Assembly (NCBI GenBank): GCA_026398595.1
Contig: JAPLSO010000051.1
Coordinates: 150,199-214,198 of the forward strand
Reading direction: 5' to 3'
Source: Spirochaetota bacterium
GTDB taxonomy: Bacteria; Spirochaetota; Spirochaetia; Treponematales; Rectinemataceae
Length of the DNA stretch: 64,000 nt
Part shown: piece by piece, positions 24,773 to 32,188 of the stretch
Position numbering within the stretch: the stretch's first letter is position 1
How the letters are laid out: every line of letters starts with the position of its first letter
Notes under the pieces: generated by a model
Told to the model about the DNA's origin: nothing
The model's input: the letters and a program-made list of their open reading frames with translations, nothing else
The model's database searches: none
Program-made: the position numbers and the translations under genes

Positions 24773-26047
24773 TCAGGACTGGCGGTACTTGCCCAGCCTG
24801 TCCATAAGCCTCTCGGGAACCCTGCACCTCACAACAGTGCACTCATCCTCCGAACGTTCCTCTATCACCGATCCTTCCCTCCTGATGAGAGGCACAAGGG
24901 CGTATTCGGAATGGGGAATGGCGACGATGATTTCCTCCATGCCGGCGGTGAGCATCTTTTCGATCAGGGCGGTGAGGCCTTCGAGCCCCAGCTTCGTCTT
25001 GACCGAAATGGGCAGACCATCGGGATGGAGCCTTTGCCAGGTGTCGACAATTCCCCTTTCGGCGATATCGATCTTATTGAGTACGATTATCTTCGGCAGA
25101 TTCCCTGCCCCTATCTCCGAGAGAACCTTCTCAGTCGTCGCCATGCGTGATTCGACCTCAGGGTCCGATGCGTCGGCGACGTGGATAAGCAGGTCGGCGC
25201 TCGATGCTTCCTCTAGGGTTGCCTTGAAGGCGTCGACGAGACCGTGCGGCAGATTGCGCACGAAGCCCACCGTGTCGGTAAGGAGAAGGCTCGCGCCTGA
25301 CCTGAGGATGAGCCTCCGCGTCGTCGGGTCGAGGGTGGCGAAGAGCTTGTCCTCGGCCAGGACCTGGGCTTCGGTGAGGACGTTGAGAAGGCTCGATTTG
25401 CCGGTGTTGGTGTAGCCGACGATGGCCGCTCTCGGCACTTGTATCCTCTCGCGCTTCTTCCGCTGTACGTCCCTCGATTTGTGAACGTCCTTCATTTCTT
25501 CCTTGATCTCGTGGACCCTAAGCTCGATTTTCCGCCTGTCCAGCTCCAGCTTCTGCTCGCCCGAGCCTTTGGTGCCGTAGCGCCCTCCCCGCTGCCGGGA
25601 GAGACTTCCGTAGGAGTGGGTAAGGCGTGGCAGGGAGTATTCGAGCCGCGCGAGTTCGACCTGGAGGCTCGCCTCCCTGGTGAGAGCCCTTGAGGAAAAT
25701 ATCTTGATGATGAGTTCGGCCCGGTCGTAGACCTTGAGGCCCGACAGATCCTCCCAGTTGCGCTGCTGGGAGGGAGTGAGCTGGTGATCGAAGACGATAG
25801 AGTCGGCGTTTTCGGCCTTGGCGGCGGCTACTATCTCATCGGCCTTGCCCGTGCCGACGAGGAGGCTCCCTGTTCTTTCCCTCAACTTGACGGGAAAAGA
25901 GCCGGCTATCTCAAGCCCGAGGCTTGTGGCCAATCCTCCCAGTTCACGAAGCAGACTCGCCGCCTCTTCCTTCTTGATGTCTTCGAACTCGATGCCTATG
26001 AGGAAAGCGCGTTCAGCCTTGGGGCGGGGATCTACTGTTTCGCTCAC
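24773..26047 (-). CDS. hflX: Ribosome-splitting GTPase HflX
   Basis: The 424-residue protein has the HflX N-terminal domain with the Gly-rich hinge SRQRGGRYGTKGSGEQKLELDRR (~150-175) and a G domain: G1 GYTNTGKSSLLN (~208), G2 in FATLDPTTRR, G3 DTVGFV and G4 NKID. HflX splits stalled or hibernating ribosomes using GTP. The start is GTG (26045-26047); a weak TAGGTA lies six bases before it. It is located upstream of and convergent with birA. Confidence 0.96.
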   Translation of the reverse strand: MSETVDPRPKAERAFLIGIEFEDIKKEEAASLLRELGGLATSLGLEIAGSFPVKLRERTGSLLVGTGKADEIVAAAKAENADSIVFDHQLTPSQQRNWEDLSGLKVYDRAELIIKIFSSRALTREASLQVELARLEYSLPRLTHSYGSLSRQRGGRYGTKGSGEQKLELDRRKIELRVHEIKEEMKDVHKSRDVQRKKRERIQVPRAAIVGYTNTGKSSLLNVLTEAQVLAEDKLFATLDPTTRRLILRSGASLLLTDTVGFVRNLPHGLVDAFKATLEEASSADLLIHVADASDPEVESRMATTEKVLSEIGAGNLPKIIVLNKIDIAERGIVDTWQRLHPDGLPISVKTKLGLEGLTALIEKMLTAGMEEIIVAIPHSEYALVPLIRREGSVIEERSEDECTVVRCRVPERLMDRLGKYRQS

Positions 26048-26165
26048 GTAAGGTACCTACTGTGACAAGTCTAGCACAGGAGGCCAGGATAATACAGCGC
26101 GTGGGGAACATATCGACCTAAGCCCTGCGGCGGCCCCGGCTCTTATTTGGCTCAGGCCTGTCCAT

Positions 26166-27518
26166 TCAGTCCAATCCGAAACCGGCGACGGCGTCCCGGT
26201 AGTAGTAGAAACTATCCTTGGGTTTCCGTGCGAAACTGCCGGGTTCGACCGCTGTGATCCCGAATTTGCGCGTGTAGCCCCAGGCCCACTCGAAGTTGTC
26301 CAGCAAGCTCCAGACGAAGTATCCGCGAAGAGGAACCCCGTCGACGATGGCTTCCCTGCAGGCGCCAAGATGGCTCTTCAGATAGTCGATCCTGCCCGGA
26401 TCGTGGATCCCGCCGTCCTTTGAGACTTCGTCCTTGAAAGCCGCCCCGTTCTCGGTCACGTAAATCGCTTTTGGCGAGTATTCCCTGGAGATATGTCGAA
26501 GCACCCTGCGCAGGCCCTGGGGCACTATGTACCAATCCATCTCCGTCTTTTCCTGCCAGCTCGGCACCTTGGCGTATCCCCAAGGTGCGTCAGGCGTTGG
26601 CTTGCATTCCGCGACGACGTTTTCGTCGTAATAATTGACACCTATGAAATCGACGGGACTGGCTATGAGGTCCATATCCCCGGTCTTTACGGGGAATTCG
26701 GCCGGAGCTGCATCTGTGTATTCCTTCGGGTATCCCCTGCCAAAAACAGGGTCCAGCCAGAGGGCCGTCCGCTCGAGAGACGCCCTGCGGGCGGCCGCCA
26801 GATCGCCAGGACACCCTGTCGCCGGCCTCGGGGTCGACGGATTGATGACGATGCCGAAAACACCGCCCTTACCGCTGTCCCTATGGGCCTGGGCACAGAG
26901 GCCATGGGCCAGAAGGAGATGATGGACGGCGGCGATGGCGGCCTTGGGGTCGTGCAAGCCCGGGGCGTGCTCGCCATATTGGTATCCCAGGAAGGCAGAG
27001 CACCAGGGCTCGTTTACGCTGGTCCAGCTCTTTACGCGGCCGCCGAGTTTTTCAAACATGATCGCCGTGTACTCAACGAAACGATATGATGTCTCGCGGT
27101 TAGTCCAGCCCCCGGCACGCTCCAAAGCGAGAGGCAGGTCCCAATGGTAGAGGGTAGCCCACGGCTCGATGCCCTTTTCCAAAAGCGCGTCGACCAGACG
27201 GGAATAATAGTCGAGTCCCGGATTCAGCGGCTTTCCTCTGCCTTCGGGCTGTATTCGGGGCCAGGCTATGGAAAAACGATAGGCTCCGACGCCCAGGGTC
27301 TTAAGGAGTTCTATGTCCTCCATGTAGCGATGATAGGAATCGCAGGCCTGCGAACCATCGCTCCCGTCCAGTATTCTCCCCGAAAACGAGGCCTGCTCGT
27401 CCCAGATGGAAGGCCCTCTTCCGTCTTCTTTAGCCGCCCCCTCGATCTGATAGCTCGCGGTTCCGCAGCCCCAGATAAAATCGGAAGGAAAACCGTCATT
27501 GCGCAGAGGACTTTTCAT
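26166..27518 (-). CDS. GH1 beta-glycosidase
   Basis: The 450-residue TIM-barrel enzyme belongs to glycoside hydrolase family 1: the N-terminal signature FIWGCGTASYQIEGA (~residue 15), acid/base Glu in TSVNEPWCSAF (~165), the active-site NYYDE, and nucleophile Glu in YVTENGAAF (~350). The C-terminus has the usual WSLLDNFEWAWGY aglycone wall. It hydrolyses beta-glucosides, cellobiose or related beta-linked sugars in the cytoplasm; the exact sugar is unknown. ATG 27518 follows AAGGG by about eight bases and sits just past the permease stop, so it is the last gene of the sugar ABC operon. Confidence 0.95.
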   Translation of the reverse strand: MKSPLRNDGFPSDFIWGCGTASYQIEGAAKEDGRGPSIWDEQASFSGRILDGSDGSQACDSYHRYMEDIELLKTLGVGAYRFSIAWPRIQPEGRGKPLNPGLDYYSRLVDALLEKGIEPWATLYHWDLPLALERAGGWTNRETSYRFVEYTAIMFEKLGGRVKSWTSVNEPWCSAFLGYQYGEHAPGLHDPKAAIAAVHHLLLAHGLCAQAHRDSGKGGVFGIVINPSTPRPATGCPGDLAAARRASLERTALWLDPVFGRGYPKEYTDAAPAEFPVKTGDMDLIASPVDFIGVNYYDENVVAECKPTPDAPWGYAKVPSWQEKTEMDWYIVPQGLRRVLRHISREYSPKAIYVTENGAAFKDEVSKDGGIHDPGRIDYLKSHLGACREAIVDGVPLRGYFVWSLLDNFEWAWGYTRKFGITAVEPGSFARKPKDSFYYYRDAVAGFGLD

Positions 27519-27523
27519 GATGT

Positions 27524-28408
27524 TCAACCCTTCACCGCACCGGCGGCGACGCCTTTCGTTATCTGCTTCCTGAACACAATGTAGAAAGCCAGCATAGGAA
27601 TCATGCCTATGGTCAAGGCGGCGAATTGCTTTCCATAGTCCGTGGAGAGAGATCCCGAGAACTTGTAGATGCCCAGGGGGAGGGACTTCAGCTCTGTCTT
27701 GGATACGAGGATGTTGATGAGAGCGAACTCGTTCCAGATCGAACAGATATTGAGGATCGCCAGAGTCGTGGCGACCGGGATGCTCATGGGCACAATGATC
27801 TTTCGCAGTATCGTGAAGAATCCGGCCCCGTCGATACGGGCGGATTCAACGATGGCGGTGGGAATGGATTTTATGTACTCGGTGGCGAGGTATATCCCGA
27901 TGGGCAGGCCTGCGCCGATATAGACAAGGAAGACCGATAACCGCGTGTTGTAGATATGGAGGAGGTTCACCTCAAGGAAGAGAGGAATCATCAGGGTCTG
28001 GGTAGTGAGAAGGATTCCAATGACGAAGGAGTTGTAGATGGGCTTCGTCGCCCGCGAATGGAGTTTTGCGAAGGCAAAGCCAGCCATCAGGGAGAGGAGA
28101 ATGATGCCGAGCGTGGAACCGAAGGTGTAGAGGATGGAATTCGGGAAGAGCCTGCCAAATTCGCCCATCTTCCAGGCCTCGACGTAGTTGTTCAAAGTGG
28201 GATCGATAGGCAGCCGCATCTGGCTTACCTGAAATTCCCTCGTCGCCTTGAAGGAGTTCATGATGAGCCAAAGGATGGGATAGATGGTCATGACCATGAA
28301 GACGATCATGATGGAGTATGCTAAGATCTTGAAGAAGATCCTGCCGAAGTTTTCGAGCTTTTCGCCTGCGCCAGCCATGGTTCCACTGTCTAAATTGTTT
28401 GTGCCCAT
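27524..28408 (-). CDS. Sugar ABC transporter permease (MalG-like)
   Basis: A 294-residue inner-membrane permease with six predicted helices and the EAA loop ESARIDGAGFFTILRKIIVP (~residues 190-210) that docks on the ATPase. The N-terminal ~20 residues are polar. The C-terminus (FRKQITKGVAAGAVKG) is typical of MalG/CUT1 proteins. With the MalF-like partner it forms the channel of a CUT1 oligosaccharide importer. No ATPase gene lies nearby; as in many spirochaetes and Firmicutes, a shared MsmK-like ATPase elsewhere is likely. Confidence 0.93.
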   Translation of the reverse strand: MGTNNLDSGTMAGAGEKLENFGRIFFKILAYSIMIVFMVMTIYPILWLIMNSFKATREFQVSQMRLPIDPTLNNYVEAWKMGEFGRLFPNSILYTFGSTLGIILLSLMAGFAFAKLHSRATKPIYNSFVIGILLTTQTLMIPLFLEVNLLHIYNTRLSVFLVYIGAGLPIGIYLATEYIKSIPTAIVESARIDGAGFFTILRKIIVPMSIPVATTLAILNICSIWNEFALINILVSKTELKSLPLGIYKFSGSLSTDYGKQFAALTIGMIPMLAFYIVFRKQITKGVAAGAVKG

Positions 28409-28409
28409 C

Positions 28410-29534
28410 TCACTCCTCCTTTCCGCCGAAACGCTTCTCGACGACTTTGGTAAGCACGATAAGGAGGAAGCTGATCAGGACCATGATGAGGGAAATGGCA
28501 TTGGCGAGAGGGAAGTTGGACCTGCCCAGGAAGGCGTTGTTGTACATGTAGATGGCCAGATTCTCGGTCACCCGCGAGGGTCCTCCGCCCGTCATCGCGA
28601 ATATGAGGGCAAAGCCCGAAAGGGAGCCGGAGATAGCCAGGATGGCCGAATTGACCAGTGTACCCGACAGGGCGGGGAGGATGATGTAGCCCATGATCTG
28701 CGATTCATTAGCACCGTCAATCTTTGCCGCCTCGATGATCTGCGCGTCGATCTTCTGCATGTTGGCGAGGAAAAGGATGAGGTACATCCCCGTGTACATC
28801 CAGAGGATGACGAAGAGGATAGGGAGCATGGCCACATCGGGCTTTGTCAGGAAGGTGGGGCTCCATTTCTGGACGAAGAGGTTGGAGATGGCTCCGAGGA
28901 TCTCCTTCATAGGAGCTCCGGAATAGGAGGAAAGCAGATCCCTCAATTCCGGGATAGGATTGGTGAACATCCCCTTGCCCGCCGGTCCACCCAGGTCCAG
29001 GAGTTTGTGCAGGACATCATCCGACGTAGAGAATCCCCCGGCGCCGGTAAAGATGGCGCTTACCTGCTTCTGAAAGGCGGCGACGTGGATGTTGTTGATC
29101 ACCTCTGCTATAGGGCCGTGAGGTGAAAAGATGGTTTGCCAGAGCAGGGCGACGACGATGACCGAGATAATGTTGGGCACATAGAGGATGCCCTGCCAGA
29201 AGCCCGGCGCCTTGACCAGCTTGGCGTAGATGAAGTAGGCGAAAATGAAGCCCAGGGGAAGTTGACCTAACACGGAGATCAAAACGATATAGAGATTGTT
29301 TTTGAGCGCGTTCCAGAACCATGGATCCTTAAAGACCTGGATATAGGCGCTAAAGCCCGCAAAGCCCCATTTCTCACCGCCGAACATCTTTCCGCCCGAA
29401 TAGTTCGAGACGGAGAGAACGACGGAGAGGACAATGGGGAAAGCCATTACAAGCAAGTAGATGATGAAGGCAGGGAGGATAAAGGCCCAATAGGCCCGGC
29501 CCTCCTCTCGGTCGATTCGTCTCGTCTTTTTCAT
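28410..29534 (-). CDS. Sugar ABC transporter permease (MalF-like)
   Basis: A 374-residue CUT1 permease: first helix AFILPAFIIYLLVMAFPIV, EAA loop IEAAKIDGANESQIMGYIILPAL (~255-280), last helix before KRFGGKEE. A long insertion (~residues 130-220) between helices is rich in polar residues and Gly and probably forms an external domain, larger than in most family members. ATG 29534 (MKKTRRIDREEG) is preferred; the 19 codons upstream lie in the intergenic hairpin. It ends one base before the MalG-like gene starts. Confidence 0.92.
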   Translation of the reverse strand: MKKTRRIDREEGRAYWAFILPAFIIYLLVMAFPIVLSVVLSVSNYSGGKMFGGEKWGFAGFSAYIQVFKDPWFWNALKNNLYIVLISVLGQLPLGFIFAYFIYAKLVKAPGFWQGILYVPNIISVIVVALLWQTIFSPHGPIAEVINNIHVAAFQKQVSAIFTGAGGFSTSDDVLHKLLDLGGPAGKGMFTNPIPELRDLLSSYSGAPMKEILGAISNLFVQKWSPTFLTKPDVAMLPILFVILWMYTGMYLILFLANMQKIDAQIIEAAKIDGANESQIMGYIILPALSGTLVNSAILAISGSLSGFALIFAMTGGGPSRVTENLAIYMYNNAFLGRSNFPLANAISLIMVLISFLLIVLTKVVEKRFGGKEE

Positions 29535-29559
29535 TGCGGTCCCATGGCAAAGCCTTTTA

Positions 29560-29589
29560 GGGCTGTCCACGTTGTCTTGTGGACAGCCC
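29560..29589 (-). other. Intercistronic hairpin between binding-protein and permease genes
   Basis: A perfect 11-bp inverted repeat, GGGCTGTCCAC and GTGGACAGCCC, around an eight-base loop. On the coding (minus) strand it is followed by TAAAAGG, not a T-run, so it is more likely an mRNA processing or stabilising stem that sets a high binding-protein to permease ratio, as at malE-malF. It could partly terminate transcription. Confidence 0.6.
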
Positions 29590-29604
29590 ACGGCATTTTT
29601 TTAT

Positions 29605-30863
29605 CTATTTTTTATTTGCATTCCAGGTTTCGAAGGCCTTCTGCACATCGGCGGCCACCTTTTCGGGGGTGGAAGTGCCGAGGCCGATCGCGATGAGCCC
29701 GTCGTTCACGACGTTGTAGACCGCGAGGTCGAAGGCGCCGTCGAAGACATAGCAGGTCTTGGGATTGTCGGCATAGAATACCGGCACTTTCGCTACGAGC
29801 GGTTCGACATTAGCCTTGACGCCCTTGCGAGTAGGGACATAGGCGCCGGTGCCATAGCGGATCGCCTGGACCTCGTTGGAATAGAGGTATTTGATCAGGC
29901 GCGCCGCGGCTTTTTCCTTGGCTGATCCAACAGGGAGGGAAGCGGAGGCTGCCCAACCGGTTCCGGCGACGGCCGAAGGGCAAAATCGGATTCCTGGGCT
30001 GCGGGGGTTATAAGGGCCTTGCCCGAAGCCTTGTCCGTGATGTAGGCGCCTGCTCTCCAGTCGCCGTCGATGTAGATCGCGGCCTTTTCAGAAACGAAGA
30101 GTCCGGGTGCTTCGCCATAGCCGACCTGATTATCCTCACGGGCTATGATGCCGTCCTTGTAGAGATTAGCGATGACGGTCAGCGTATCAACGAAGGGTTT
30201 GTCGGTGAATTTGGCTTTGCCGGCGACGATGGCGTCGACGAAGGAATCGCCGGCCATGCGTCCAAGAACCGTGGAGAAGAGGCAGGACTGCATGGGCCAG
30301 CCGTCTTTATCCGGGAGCATGACGACATTGACACCTTTCGCCTTGAGCTTGGGCACCATCTTCTTCAGATCGTCATACGTCTTGGGCAGGGCGAAGCCGT
30401 TGTCGGCGAGTAGTTTCTTGTTGACGTACATAACCGAAGTGTAGGTGAAGGACTGGGGCAGCTCGACGAGGTACTTTCCCAGCTGGTTGTCGGGATTGGT
30501 GGCTGCTCCGGAGAAATCCTTGAGGAAATCGGCGCCGAGAAGCTTGTTCAGGTCCTTGGCCAATTTCTTCTCATGGATGACCGCGCTCCGGGCGCCTGGC
30601 CAAACGTAGAAAACGTCGGGGAGGGTCCCTGCGGCCGCATAGGCCTGGAGCTTCTGATGGTAGGGCTCGTTGAAGAGCACTTCCATGTTCAGGGTTATGT
30701 CGGGATTGTCGGCCTGGAATTTCTGCCAGATCGCCACGTCCTCCTGATAGCCGGCCTGGTCGGCCTGCTGGTAGTTGAGGACATTGAGAGTCACCTTCTC
30801 CTGCGCGGCGGCACCCGCCACGAGGAGGGCGATCGCCATCAGCGCGAGAATCGCCTTCTTCAT
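29605..30863 (-). pseudogene. Sugar-binding protein of ABC transporter, frameshifted
   Basis: The N-terminal 300 residues are an intact CUT1 solute-binding protein: signal peptide MKKAILALMAIALLVAGAAAQ (signal peptidase I type, no lipobox), then the two-lobe body. Near 29971-29990 the frame changes: the expected continuation AVAGTGWAASASLPVGSAKEKAAARL is in another frame and runs to a stop at 29605 (end FETWNANKK). A single missing base explains it. As written, the product ends in an unrelated 30-residue tail and lacks its last ~125 residues. Everything else is well conserved, so the mutation is recent or a sequencing error. A textbook AGGAGG ribosome site precedes the ATG. Confidence 0.85.
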
Positions 30864-30902
30864 AAAAACCTCCTTGGAGCGGGACCTTTGCCCGCTTGAT
30901 TC

Positions 30903-32066
30903 CTATGCTTTGGCCGCGGCAGTCTGCCTGCCGGCCGTAAAGCCAAATTGTGGGTCCAGGCCCAGAGGCCTGTGCTGGGCCATAAGCCTCTCGAAGACCA
31001 TACCCGCCGCCCCGTAGGCGACGGCCTTGTCCTTGAGGCTCGAATAATCGATGTCGACTTTCTTGGAGGTCGGATACATCCAGTTCTCCTCGAGTTTCCT
31101 ACGCAGCATCGCTGGCAGATCGACGTCCAGACCTTCGATGTCGCCGCCTATGAAGACCTTGGGGAAGTCCATGGTGTTGATCAGCATCGCCATGTTCCGG
31201 GCGAGCTCCTCGATGGCCCGCTCAAGGATGACCTTGTCCGATCGCATCGCCTTGAGCTCCTCCTTGCCCAGGGAGAACTGGAGGTCGTTCTTCCCCTCGC
31301 AGAGGACGGATCGGAATTCACCCGCGTAGCCGTGGGAACCCGTATGGACCTTGCCGCCCAGGACGATGCCGAAGCCCACACCGATGCCTCCGTAGCAGCG
31401 CAGCGAGGTCTGGTCCTGCCTGCATTCGACGAGGGCGTAGAGAAAGTCCTTCAGCTCTTCCTTCCTGTTGAAGGCGAGCTCGCCCCAGGCACAGCAATTG
31501 GCGTCGTTGTCGATGCAGTGAGGTACCAATATCTTGCCCTCCGTCGCCGCGGCGAAGTCGAAGGGCTTGGCAATACCCAGAGGAACCGAGTATCGGATCC
31601 TGTTGCGATAGGTGTCGACGAGACCGGCTGTGCCGACCCCGACGCCGAGAAGGATGGAGTCGCCGCAGTATGCCGACTCGGTCTCCTCGACCATGTTGAC
31701 GATAGTGTCGGCGAAGTTATCGTACTCTATTTCGACGGGACTGCGTTCCGATGCAAGGACGGCGCCCGAGGCATCGACGACGACGGCCTCGCAGAGCCCG
31801 ACCTGGACCTCGATGCCGATGAAACGACCGTATTCCTTCCTGACTGCGAGTCGGATGGGCTTGCGGCCGCCCTTGGAAGATGCCTCGCCCTCATCCTTCT
31901 CCTCGACGAGTCCGGCATCCATGAGGAAGCCAACCTGATTCGTCACCGTCGATTTATCGAGTTCCAGAAGCTTGGCGATGTCGATTCGGCTGATCCCGGG
32001 ATTGCGCCAGATCGCGCGGAAAATGCGCGATGTCGTCCTCGTTCCCGAATCTCCGCCTCTCACCAT
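30903..32066 (-). CDS. ROK-family transcriptional repressor
   Basis: The 387-residue protein has an N-terminal winged helix-turn-helix (ISRIDIAKLLELDKSTVTNQVGFLMDAGLVEE, ~25-57) and a ROK sugar-kinase-like body (FIGIEVQVGLCEAVVVD; CIDNDANCCAWGE; GGIGVGFGIVLGGKVHTG; GYAGEF). The ROK zinc motif CGxxGCxE is missing. ROK repressors release DNA when they bind a sugar ligand. It stands between the sugar ABC/GH1 operon and the divergent beta-mannosidase, with a palindrome in the shared region, so it very likely controls both. AGGAG lies nine bases before the ATG. Confidence 0.9.
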   Translation of the reverse strand: MVRGGDSGTRTTSRIFRAIWRNPGISRIDIAKLLELDKSTVTNQVGFLMDAGLVEEKDEGEASSKGGRKPIRLAVRKEYGRFIGIEVQVGLCEAVVVDASGAVLASERSPVEIEYDNFADTIVNMVEETESAYCGDSILLGVGVGTAGLVDTYRNRIRYSVPLGIAKPFDFAAATEGKILVPHCIDNDANCCAWGELAFNRKEELKDFLYALVECRQDQTSLRCYGGIGVGFGIVLGGKVHTGSHGYAGEFRSVLCEGKNDLQFSLGKEELKAMRSDKVILERAIEELARNMAMLINTMDFPKVFIGGDIEGLDVDLPAMLRRKLEENWMYPTSKKVDIDYSSLKDKAVAYGAAGMVFERLMAQHRPLGLDPQFGFTAGRQTAAAKA

Positions 32067-32101
32067 CGTTCCCTGCTCCTCTTGCGGGCCTGTCTACCCT
32101 A

Positions 32102-32123
32102 ATTGGTTGATTTAACCAATCAA
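32102..32123. promoter_or_regulatory. Probable ROK operator palindrome
   Basis: ATTGGTT (32102-32108), five bases, AACCAAT (32114-32120): a perfect 7-bp inverted repeat. An overlapping TTGATT-N5-AATCAA repeat covers 32107-32123. It sits 36 bases upstream of the ROK start and 66 bases upstream of the beta-mannosidase start. Confidence 0.6.
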
Positions 32124-32188
32124 TTATCATATACCCCCATCTTACGGAACTGTCAAGAAGACTTTAGAATTACCCCCGGAGGTCGACG

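Noticed and set aside
30948..32102. 384-codon plus-strand frame across the ROK gene
   Set aside because: Antisense shadow; the minus-strand ROK protein has its full set of motifs and a ribosome site.
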